This document shows, piece after piece, positions 45,701 through 52,070 of a stretch of DNA of 64,000 nucleotides. Every line of letters starts with the position of its first letter. Position 1 is the first letter of the stretch. The stretch comes from Pseudomonadota bacterium (GTDB lineage Bacteria > Pseudomonadota > Alphaproteobacteria > SHVZ01), in NCBI GenBank assembly GCA_016195085.1, contig JACQAG010000094.1, positions 1 through 64,000 of the forward strand. Direction: 5' to 3'. The notes under the pieces were generated by a model that searched no databases, had not been told where the DNA came from, and was given only the letters and a program-made list of their open reading frames with translations. The position numbers and the translations under genes were made by a program.

Positions 45701-45912
45701 CGGGTCTCAACGATACTCTGGTCGATGTGATCGGCGTCGTCGCCATCGCCGATGCGGAACCCACGCAGCAAGCCCGCCAGGTTGCCGACGAGATCATGTC
45801 CAAGGCCGATGCCGAGATCGGTAAGCTCGACGCCGCGATCAAAGAGGACGTGGCCGCGGTGAACGCGTTGCTCAGATCCGCCGGCATCGAGCTCCTCGGC
45901 ATCGCGACGTGA
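42724..45912 (+). CDS. Large Asp-box (BNR/VPS10-like) beta-propeller protein
   Basis: 1062 residues. About eleven S/T-x-D-x-G-x-x-W Asp-box motifs (KTVDGGVYW, KSADAGRTW, RSKDGGKTW, RSFDGGDSW, RTNDYGDNW and others) span residues 40-720, indicating one or two BNR/sortilin-type propellers. The last 300 residues contain a beta-sandwich-like region and a coiled-coil-like end (LLQTLYGKLSAVNDAV...). Relatives are annotated as glycosyl hydrolases or sortilin-like exported proteins. No signal peptide is visible, which is odd for this class. Enzymatic activity is unproven. Confidence 0.82.
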   Translation: MSTQIHLTDSGRLEALKWRCIGPPRGGRVVAVAGDPSDAMVFYFGACAGGVWKTVDGGVYWRCVSDGYFTSATIGAIAVARSDANVIYAGTGETTIRLDVSYGDGVYKSADAGRTWSHVGLKETRHIGKICVHPNDPDLVYVAALGDAFGANEERGVFRSKDGGKTWEKVLYRSPDAGAVDIAMDPNNPRILFAAFWQARRSFWNLNSGGPGSGLFRSFDGGDSWEEISGRYGLPTGLLGKLGVAVSPAQSGRVYALIEAEGEKTGLYRTNDYGDNWVQISPNRDLMHRPWYYTHVFADPGQADTVYVTNYQMWKSTDGGASFFEVTTPHGDNHDLWIDPADPKRMIEGNDGGACVSFNGGRSWSSIYNQKTAQFYRMDIDNQHPYRVYATQQDNTSISVPSASEWSVITLGDCTYPGTGESGFIAVHPDDPNIVYCGAVGSSPGGAGALQRYDHRTRQMQLVNVWPEESTGIAPKNMKYRFAWTFPLVFSPHDTKTLYAGGNCVFRTRNEGMSWTRISPDLSLNDLSRQDYSGGPLTHDTAGAEVHATCASVVESRHRQGEIWASTDDGLVHVTRDAGAQWKNVTPKTMPELAYVGCVEISPHDADTVYVSATRFKLADYEPYLFRTKDGGKSWQSIDGDFPKGEITRVVRADPVRPGLLYVGTETGIFFSLDDGVNWSRMGGGLPVAPVYDLKLKGSDLVAATHGRSFWILDDVTPLREMAADRQAMRLLTPRPTIRTKLAWSAGLYFTKTGISYSPAFGIGASTESFEKADGSRLRTYLDVGENPPNGAIVYYWLPKDADGPVSLSFRDAAGQTVIRFASDNKDAPHHKRPGTKAGLNRFVWDLKHQGPNKLDPSLLVRKYKPFASEGEDPSGPVVVPGSYGVVLEAGGESHAASFAVVKDPRVETTEKAFAEQFALLQTLYGKLSAVNDAVNRIRLLKRQAGELQKRLGDKDKPLGDQAVALVGRLEAIEGVLVDIKRETPRDVLRNPAGLNDTLVDVIGVVAIADAEPTQQARQVADEIMSKADAEIGKLDAAIKEDVAAVNALLRSAGIELLGIAT

Positions 45913-46064
45913 CGCGACCGGGCCGGCAGAGCCGCATTGGGCCGGAGACTTGACTGGATAGGAGCGCCGATTGCATGGTGGCTCCCTCGTGGAGCCTGGG
46001 TCACTGACTAAACACCCCACCGGCAAACCGGGTCGACGGCTGCCCTTCCAATGAGGAGACGGTC

Positions 46065-46220
46065 ATGGATTTCATCGAGCGAATTTTCGGCGTATCCCCG
46101 GACGGAGGCGACGGTTCCACGGAAATGATGTGGATCATCGCCATCCTTGCGGCCGTCGCCATGGTGGTCGCGGTCCGGATCAAGACACGGCGCGGCAATT
46201 CCAAGAAGGCCGCGCAGTAG
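46065..46220 (+). CDS. 51-residue single-pass membrane peptide
   Basis: A small ORF with GAGGAGAC upstream of the ATG. It encodes a short amphipathic head (MDFIERIFGVSPDGGD), one hydrophobic segment of about 18 residues (about 22-38) and a basic tail (RIKTRRGNSKK), so an N-out/C-in inner-membrane topology is predicted. No family is recognised. It stands alone between the propeller gene and the second pentapeptide gene. Confidence 0.6.
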   Translation: MDFIERIFGVSPDGGDGSTEMMWIIAILAAVAMVVAVRIKTRRGNSKKAAQ

Positions 46221-46402
46221 CCGAAGCCCGTCGGGGCTAAGGGCGGACGTCGGTTAGACGCCACATCGCTGCCGGGCGGCTGTGCCAGAGAGTCGGCTGC
46301 CCCGGCGCGGATCGTATCGAGCCTATCCTCCTCGGGCCATTGACCGCGGCGGCGGTCGGCTTTCTCGAAATTGACCGGCAGCGCACTCGAAATCGAAGTG
46401 CG

Positions 46403-47662
46403 TTATTTCGTGTTGTCCAATTTCGCGCCAAGAAAGTCGGCGTTTGCCGTCTGGGTGTCGCCAAGCTCGGCGTTGCTGAGGTTGGCATCGACGAAGAAAG
46501 CGCCATCAATGATGGCGTGCCGAAGCTTGGCGCCGACCAGGCTGGCGTGCGAAAAATCGGCTTCACTCAAATCCGTCGCCAAGATGCGCCCGGTCTTTTG
46601 ACCGGCGCCGGTCAAAATATCCAAAGCCGATAGATCGGCTCCATCGAGCATCGCCGACGATAGACGAGCGCCTCGCAGCCTCGCACCGGCAAGATCGGCG
46701 TTCTTGAAATTCGCGCCGTTGGCGTCGCAGTTCGACATGTCCGCCCCTCTAAAGTTCGTCTTCTGGCAATTTGCCTCCTTCATATTGGCGTCTTTTAGGA
46801 TCGCCGCGCTGAGATCGAGCGCCGACAGATCCAAGTTGGACAGATCGAAGCCGCTGAAGTTCGCTTGCTGTCCGGCATTGCCATTTGTCGCGAGCCACTC
46901 GGCATGTGAAGTCGTGATCTCCTTCACGCGGGTCACTCGATCCGCCTTTTTCGGCCCTTCGGTCGTCGCACCTCTGAGGTCGGCACCGGTGAGATCGCAC
47001 GAGGTCAAGTCGACATGAAGGAGAGATGCATCGCGCAGGTCGCATTGAGCGAGCTTCGCGTTCTTGAGATTGGCTTCATCGAGAATGGCGCCCACGAGCT
47101 TGGCGCCGGTCAGCACGGCGTTGACGAGGACGGCACCACGCAGGTTTACCTTTCCGAGCGACGCGCGCGACAGATCGGCATCCCTGAGACTGGCTTCCGC
47201 CATGTTCGCCTCGTCCAGCAGCGAGCCCTTGAGCGATGCCTGCCCAAGGTCCGCCCGAAACAAATTGACGACCCGCGGCGTCTTCTTGCCGCCATGGTCC
47301 ATGATGATGCCGGAGCGCATGTCGGCCCGACTGAGAACGGCAGCCCAAAGAAGCGCCTTTTGAAAATTCGAGCCGCGCAGGTCGGCATTGGTGAAGTCGG
47401 TCTTCATGAGGTTCGCGCGGCCAAAATCGGCGCCAAAGGCATCGACGCGGACAAACTTGGCGCCGACGGCCGAACACTCTCGAAATACGGCACCCGCGAC
47501 AACGGCATCGGAAAAATTGATGTCGTTCAGCAGGAGGCCGGTAAAATTGTGATTCTTGGCGACTAACCGCGCGCCCTGACGCGATGCGAGGTATTGAGCG
47601 TGTTGCGTCAGGAACATCTCGAGTGTGGACGATATTTTGTTATACGACCTCGTGCTGGTCAT
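46403..47662 (-). CDS. Pentapeptide-repeat protein, paralogue 2
   Basis: 419 residues of A(D/N)LxG-type repeats. The plan is as in paralogues 1 and 3: a head with QHAQYLASRQGARL, block 1, an irregular segment around MDHGGKKTP, block 2, a central helical break with SHAEWLATNGNAGQQANF near 265, and block 3 interrupted by LTGAGQKTGR. Two segments carry Cys/Asn replacements (DMSNCDANGAN). The gene is less GC-rich than its neighbours, hinting at transfer. Probably cytosolic; role unknown. Confidence 0.8.
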   Translation of the reverse strand: MTSTRSYNKISSTLEMFLTQHAQYLASRQGARLVAKNHNFTGLLLNDINFSDAVVAGAVFRECSAVGAKFVRVDAFGADFGRANLMKTDFTNADLRGSNFQKALLWAAVLSRADMRSGIIMDHGGKKTPRVVNLFRADLGQASLKGSLLDEANMAEASLRDADLSRASLGKVNLRGAVLVNAVLTGAKLVGAILDEANLKNAKLAQCDLRDASLLHVDLTSCDLTGADLRGATTEGPKKADRVTRVKEITTSHAEWLATNGNAGQQANFSGFDLSNLDLSALDLSAAILKDANMKEANCQKTNFRGADMSNCDANGANFKNADLAGARLRGARLSSAMLDGADLSALDILTGAGQKTGRILATDLSEADFSHASLVGAKLRHAIIDGAFFVDANLSNAELGDTQTANADFLGAKLDNTK

Positions 47663-47768
47663 TTTGGGGTACCTATCGTTCTAATGGCTTGGACCACCCC
47701 TCGCAGCATGTCGGGCGTACCAACGCCCGACATGCCCAGTGCGGCGGCTATGTTCGCCGAACCGCTCA

Positions 47769-48065
47769 TCAAAGATCGAGGCCGACGACAATGCTGCGGC
47801 TCTGCAATTCAGCAACCTTGCGCACTTCTTCGATAATCTTCTGATACTGCGCGTCGGTGGAGAGCGCCTGCATGGCGTTGCCATAGGTCTTCCAATCCGG
47901 ATACCGGATCGCCACCAAGATTTGCCCGGTGTATGGGCCGGAGTAGAAGGTCGCCATGCGCATCATCTCGGCGCCATGTTTCTTGAAGATTGGCTTCGTC
48001 TTCTTGCCGACCCGCGCGGCATCCTTCGGATTGCCTTTCCAACGCGACAGAATCGTGACCGACAT
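47769..48065 (-). CDS. Small ferredoxin-fold protein (NIPSNAP/DUF-type)
   Basis: 98 residues. VTILSRWKGNPKDA, HGAEMMRMATFYSGPYTGQILVAIRYPDWKTYGNAMQAL and a C-terminal SRSIVVGLDL strand fit a dimeric alpha-beta barrel protein. GGAGG precedes the ATG. No catalytic residues are evident. The next gene upstream on the same strand is a second small protein of similar fold class, so they may form an operon. Confidence 0.7.
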   Translation of the reverse strand: MSVTILSRWKGNPKDAARVGKKTKPIFKKHGAEMMRMATFYSGPYTGQILVAIRYPDWKTYGNAMQALSTDAQYQKIIEEVRKVAELQSRSIVVGLDL

Positions 48066-48118
48066 TGTTCTTCCTCCCGATGTTTGTATGTGGTTGAGAG
48101 TCTGCTGAGCACAGGATG

Positions 48119-48451
48119 CTAGCGTCCGGGCGGACGATAGGAAGCGGACGCCTTGCCGGCCTTCTTCATGGCCGCGACCGCTTCATCCATGGTGATGAGC
48201 GGCGTGGTCTCCACGTGGCTGAAGCTGCCCGTCGATCCCGTGAGCATGGCAACGGCGGTTGCTGCTGTGTTGTCGGGACATTCGACGATGACGATCGCGT
48301 CATGCTTGCCGAAGGCGAAGAAGTATTGGTGCAGCTTGCAGCCAAGCGCTTCGAGCGCCTTCGAAGCGGCCGCCCGCCGGTCTTCGGGCTTGGCGACGAG
48401 ATTCTTGATGGTTTCGGGTGCGAAGCCAAAGCTCAACAAATAGTAAGCCAT
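48119..48451 (-). CDS. GYD-domain protein
   Basis: About 110 residues, a single GYD domain (dimeric alpha-beta barrel fold). It has AYYLLSFGFAPETIKNL at the start, GCKLHQYFFAFGKHDAIVIVECPD in the middle, and MDEAVAAMKKAG near the end. GAGGGA stands before the ATG at 48451. Family function is unknown. It is likely co-transcribed with the small protein gene at 47769. Confidence 0.8.
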   Translation of the reverse strand: MAYYLLSFGFAPETIKNLVAKPEDRRAAASKALEALGCKLHQYFFAFGKHDAIVIVECPDNTAATAVAMLTGSTGSFSHVETTPLITMDEAVAAMKKAGKASASYRPPGR

Positions 48452-49198
48452 GAAGTCTTCCCTCTTTCGAATGGTTACAAAGCCTCCAAATGCCGATGAG
48501 TGGTTCTGGGAACGAGTTTCCGTGACGCGATCTTCGCCTTTCGGCGTCGGTCGCGGCAGCAACGCTAACATCCGCTCGCAGGAGTGGCTAGCATTTGTTG
48601 AAAACTTTATATAGTCGCCTCCTCGATGTTGCTCGTCCGGCGAACATCGGATCGACAGGGGACGACAACGATCGACTTCTCCGGGCGAGTGCTGCTCTCG
48701 ACCGAGGCTGCCGGCGGTCTGGGTCGCGTGCTGATCGGACCTGCGTGAGACAGCACGACACGAATCCTTACAGACGTCGCATGCCTGATCTCGACGATCA
48801 GTAACTTCGAGATGGTGTCCCCGCCGGAATTCGAACCCACGGCCCCAGGATCAGGACGCTGAGAGACTGACCTGCACCTTCAGCGACATGCCAGCGTATC
48901 GGGTCGGAATGGTGGGCATTCGCTGTCCCGGTCGATCGGGTCCGAAGTCCGCAGAGGGAGAGGCCGGGATCGCGGCAAGCCCACATCCGCCCGGGCGCCC
49001 GGGCTCGGGATAGCCGCGGCAAGAAGTCGGTAACCCTTCCGGCGTTAACCTTATGCCGCTTCCGGCGGGCGCCGTATTGCCCACGACATCTCCAATAAAC
49101 ATGCGGTTTAGCCAGGCATACGCGGGTATACTTGCGGGCTTGGGTAGTGTGGATGCCGATCACCGGCGCCAATGGGGCCGCACCGATAAGACCTCGCC
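48452..49198. other. Long gene-poor stretch
   Basis: About 750 bases without a supported gene. It contains the tRNA-3'-end-like repeat A (48811-48899) and an AT-rich patch at about 48592-48612. Short open frames here lack ribosome sites and recognisable sequence. The character is that of an integration-scarred intergenic region. Confidence 0.5.
48811..48899 (-). repeat. tRNA 3'-end-like direct repeat, copy A
   Basis: On the reverse strand the sequence includes a T-arm (GTGGGTTCGAATTCCG-like) followed by an acceptor-like GGGGACAC. It aligns over about 88 bases with copy B at 50732-50819, in the same orientation; the 26 bases from the T-loop outward (TCGAACCCACGGCCCCAGGA on the plus strand) are nearly identical. 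No matching 5' acceptor strand is found, so it is not an intact tRNA gene. Confidence 0.65.
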
Positions 49199-50461
49199 AT
49201 GACGCCGCAGCAAATACTCGAATCCATCAAACGCCACGATCTCTGGCTGAAGCGCAAACCGGGCGGGTCCAGGGCGGATCTGTCCATGAAAAATTTGGCC
49301 GGCGTGAGCTTTGCCGGCATGAACCTGAGCCAGGCGAAGCTTTCGGGCGCCAATTTGCACGGCGCTCAGCTCGACGGCACCAATCTCGAGAATGCCGATC
49401 TGTTCTGCGTCAACCTCGAAGGAGCGGCGATCCGCAAGGCCAAGCTCGACAATGCCGATATGCGCGGCTCGCGGCTGCGGGAGGTGCGTTTCTCCGGCTC
49501 CTCGCTCAAGGGTGCGGATTTCCGCGGCGGCACGCTCTTTTCCGCCGGGCCGGACAGCGCCGACGAGTCGGCGAAATTCCGCGCCGCCAATCGCGACGGC
49601 GCGGACATGGCGCATTCCGAGCTCAACAACTGCGACCTAGCGGGGGCCAACCTGGCGGGGGCCAATCTCTCCGGCTGCAGCATGAGAGCCGCCAATCTCG
49701 CCGGGGCCAACCTCGCCGGCGTCATGCTGGTCGATGCCGACCTGACCGGCGCCTCGCTCAAGGGGGCCAACCTCGCCGGCGCGGTGATCGCCAATGCCAT
49801 CTTGAAGCATGCCGACCTCAACGGCGCCAAGCTGGATGGCGTCGACCTTTCTCAGGCCGATATGACCGGCGCCAATATCGTGCGCAGCGAGGCTTCGCTT
49901 CCCCCCGACATCCGCGAGGTGCTGGCAAACCACTATGACTGGATCCGCACCGGCGGGAAAACCGGCGCCCGCGCCAGCCTGGTCAAGGCGGATCTGAGCC
50001 ATATCGACCTGTCGGGGGTCAATCTCTCGGGCGCCGATTTGCGCGGCTCGATCTTCGACGGCGCCAAGCTCGCGAAGTCGCTCCTGGTCATGTCCGATCT
50101 ATCCGCCACCTCGCTCAAGGAGGCGAACCTGAGCGGCGCCACCTTGGACGGGATCAATCTCGCCGCAGCGAATATGAGCGGCGCCATCCTCGTCGGCGCC
50201 ATCTTCGGCGCCGTCGACCTCAAGGACGGTTACGGCAAGTCCACCGGCCGGCGTTGGCCCGCCAACCTGACCGGGGTCAAGCTCAACAAGGCCAATCTGA
50301 CCGGGGCCAATCTGCGCTTCGCCAATCTGAGCCACGCAGACCTGACCGGTGCCAACCTGACCAAAGCCAACCTGCTCGATACCAATCTGACCGGCGCCAA
50401 GCTCGACAATGCCATCAAGGACGGCACGGCGTTCAGCATGGAAGAAGAAGCCGCTCGCTAA
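49199..50461 (+). CDS. Pentapeptide-repeat protein, paralogue 3
   Basis: 420 residues. Head with RHDLWLKRKPGGSRADL, repeat block 1, an irregular segment (LFSAGPDSADESAKF), block 2, a central break NHYDWIRTGGKTGARASL near 243, and block 3 interrupted by YGKSTGRRWPANL. The layout is shared with paralogues at 6839 and 46403. The repeats are very regular (GANLAGANLSG), predicting a long four-sided beta-helix. It is flanked by the two tRNA-like direct repeats. Function unknown; gyrase or antibiotic protection known for other pentapeptide proteins cannot be assumed. Confidence 0.82.
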   Translation: MTPQQILESIKRHDLWLKRKPGGSRADLSMKNLAGVSFAGMNLSQAKLSGANLHGAQLDGTNLENADLFCVNLEGAAIRKAKLDNADMRGSRLREVRFSGSSLKGADFRGGTLFSAGPDSADESAKFRAANRDGADMAHSELNNCDLAGANLAGANLSGCSMRAANLAGANLAGVMLVDADLTGASLKGANLAGAVIANAILKHADLNGAKLDGVDLSQADMTGANIVRSEASLPPDIREVLANHYDWIRTGGKTGARASLVKADLSHIDLSGVNLSGADLRGSIFDGAKLAKSLLVMSDLSATSLKEANLSGATLDGINLAAANMSGAILVGAIFGAVDLKDGYGKSTGRRWPANLTGVKLNKANLTGANLRFANLSHADLTGANLTKANLLDTNLTGAKLDNAIKDGTAFSMEEEAAR

Positions 50462-50702
50462 GACGCGCTCTCGCCACAGGGCGCTCCCCTCGACCTGTCG
50501 ATGATGGTGAATCGGTGCGGCGATCGGCTCGGCTCAGCACCGGCCGGTTCAGGCGATGGCGCGCGACCAGGCGTTCGCGGACCAATGGCCTTTCGCGTGG
50601 GGACGTTTGCCCGGAACACCCCGCCGCAGTCGTTGGAATCCATAGCAGCGGAAACCAAAGCTGGGAGTGGCCAGGTTGTCGCTCCGTGCCAAGAGCGGCA
50701 TG

Positions 50703-50729
50703 CAAAACGCCAATAAAATTGGGCGTTTT
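50703..50729 (-). terminator. Hairpin beside tRNA-like repeat B
   Basis: AAAACGCC and GGCGTTTT pair as a perfect 8-bp stem around an AT-rich loop (CAAAACGCCAATAAAATTGG...). Reading the reverse strand, it follows the CCA-like end of the tRNA-like element and ends in TTTT, as an intrinsic terminator of a former tRNA gene would. Confidence 0.55.
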
Positions 50730-50731
50730 GG

Positions 50732-50819
50732 GATGGCGTCCCCGGCGGGATTCGAACCCACGGCCCCAGGATTAGGAAGTGAGGGGCTAACGAGGAGCAT
50801 CAACGAGATGCCGGCGCAT
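50732..50819 (-). repeat. tRNA 3'-end-like direct repeat, copy B
   Basis: On the reverse strand it reads, in order, a loop-like CTTCCTAAT, a paired T-arm (GTGGG TTCGAAT CCCGC), an acceptor strand CGGGGAC, G, and CCA. No complementary GTCCCCG lies at the expected 5' position, so only the 3' half of a tRNA is present. It forms a direct repeat with copy A, 1.9 kb away. Confidence 0.65.
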
Positions 50820-50832
50820 GTGGTGTTCGCAT

Positions 50833-50988
50833 GTGGCGCTTTCGCTCCGACACGGGGCGTTGCTCAGCCTGGTCGAACGCCTGCGAGCAGTGCCGACCAT
50901 CATCATCGTCGACGACAGCGAGGATGCGCGTGGCCAGGATATCCGCGCCTGCTTCTTCCAGAACGGCTGGCGGCCGCTGAAACAGTAA
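50833..50988 (+). pseudogene. Possible C-terminal gene remnant
   Basis: An open frame from GTG gives 51 residues including RHGALLSLVERLRAVPTIIIVDDSEDARGQ and ending FFQNGWRPLKQ. The composition is protein-like and unlike random frames here, but there is no ribosome site and no family is recognised. It is best read as the tail of a gene lost at the tRNA-like repeat, with which it abuts. Confidence 0.3.
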
Positions 50989-51025
50989 ACCCGGCGCCTA
51001 ACAACGGCGCGGCGCGGCGATCAAA

Positions 51026-51205
51026 CTATCTCTCGCTGGCGCGTCGTCTCCGCGCGCTCTCGAGAGCGCACCAAGCATCCCACGCGGCGTCTCGATTTAC
51101 TAGATCTTCCTTTGCCGTCGCATCCATCCGCCGGGCAATCGCTCCCCACGCTCGCGTCGCTACAAGCTCGCGCTCGAGGCGAGCGATCTCTGAATTTCTC
51201 GGCAT
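51026..51205 (-). CDS. Small hypothetical protein with strong ribosome site
   Basis: 59 residues (PRNSEIARLERELVATRAW... AWDAWCALESARRRRASER), predicted wholly helical and charged. AAGGAG lies 6 bases before the ATG at 51205, the best ribosome site in this stretch, and there is no overlapping gene. No family recognised. Confidence 0.45.
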   Translation of the reverse strand: MPRNSEIARLERELVATRAWGAIARRMDATAKEDLVNRDAAWDAWCALESARRRRASER

Positions 51206-51295
51206 GGTCAACTCCTTCAGGATTGAGCCGGCCCCACGTCACGTATGTCCACTGTCGTCGGGTTAAGCAAGGCCGGTCTCATCCCATCGCCTGGG

Positions 51296-51590
51296 TTATG
51301 TCTCCGTCGTCCGCACGAAGCACATGATGCCCTGCTGGGGCGTATAGCAGACGACGCCGCGGCCGAGCGGGTTGTCCTTGCGCATGAGGATCTTCTTCGG
51401 CGGCACGACCATCCACTTGTCCTCGATCCGGACCTCATAGTTGCGTCGACGATGCGGTAGTCGACCTGCCGGCAATCGGAGATCGAGCAGCATGAGATCC
51501 CTGTCTCGGGCTGGCGGAGGCCCTGGAACCAGGGCGCCAGCGCAGGGTCGGCGTTCGGCGGTGGGGCGCCGCGCGCGATCGAATTTCGGG
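51296..51590 (-). pseudogene. Frameshifted small exported-protein gene
   Basis: Two frames join to one protein: PPPNADPALAPWFQGLRQPETG, then ISCCSISDCRQVDYRIVDA, and after a frameshift near 51440, NYEVRIEDKWMVVPPKKIL, then NPLGRGVVCYTPQQGIMCFVRTTET to the stop at 51296. The CC...DC pattern followed by a basic-aromatic core and a Cys-containing end is that of a small periplasmic protein family common in alphaproteobacteria whose function I do not know. An in-frame stop above 51590 removes the start and signal peptide. Confidence 0.6.
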
Positions 51591-51776
51591 ATCGAAGTGC
51601 GATTACCGGCCTGAGCAGCTAACACGCCGCAAGGTGTCCATCGAAGCCTTAAGCTTGCCATCCCCTCGCCGCCGACCCTCGGAATGTAAGCTCTTGATTA
51701 CATCTATATTTGTATGCTATCGCATACATTCAGAAATGTAAGCGATCGTAGACGTTGCTTGTTTGTCCGGGAAAAC

Positions 51777-52070
51777 ATGCGCTTACGCACCCCAAGAGAC
51801 ATTGGCGCTGTCATCCGGGAACGTCGTCGCTCGCTTGGGCTCGATCAAGGCGAACTCGCCGAGAAAGTGGGCGTTAGCCGACTTTGGATCAACCAGGTGG
51901 AGCGCGGCAAGCCGGGGGCGAGCCTCAACCTCGTGCTTCGCACGTTTGCTGCGGTGGGAATAGAGCTGACCGCGGACGCCGGCGAACACCTACGCGGAGA
52001 CGCCGACACCGTCGTTACTCCAGACATCAACGCTATTGTGCAAGCAGCGCGAACCAAGAAGCTGCCATGA
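51777..52070 (+). CDS. hipB: HipB-like HTH antitoxin
   Basis: 97 residues with a Cro/C1-type HTH (IGAVIRERRRSLGLDQGELAEKVGVSRLWINQVERGKPGASLNLVLRTFAAVGIELTA). It neutralises and, with HipA, represses the operon. The ATG at 51777 gives the conserved start; the frame is open further upstream in AT-rich sequence. The stop overlaps the hipA start (ATGA). Confidence 0.87.
   Translation: MRLRTPRDIGAVIRERRRSLGLDQGELAEKVGVSRLWINQVERGKPGASLNLVLRTFAAVGIELTADAGEHLRGDADTVVTPDINAIVQAARTKKLP

Larger units (their letters stand above)
50462..51025. other. Gene-poor stretch after pentapeptide gene 3
   Basis: About 560 bases holding the tRNA-like repeat B, its neighbouring hairpin and a possible gene remnant at 50833-50988. 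Nothing else is supported. Confidence 0.45.

Noticed and set aside
43138-46026. 962-codon reverse frame opposite the propeller gene
   Set aside because: Striking length, but it mirrors the Asp-box repeats, has no motif and no start signal.
50732-50819. Intact tRNA gene at repeat B
   Set aside because: T-arm, acceptor 3' strand and CCA are present, but no 5' acceptor strand pairs with them and the anticodon stem does not close.
50855-50900. Forward tRNA-like 5' half (GGGGCGTTGCTCAGCCTGG)
   Set aside because: D-arm resemblance is limited to under 25 bases and no anticodon or T-arm follows on that strand.
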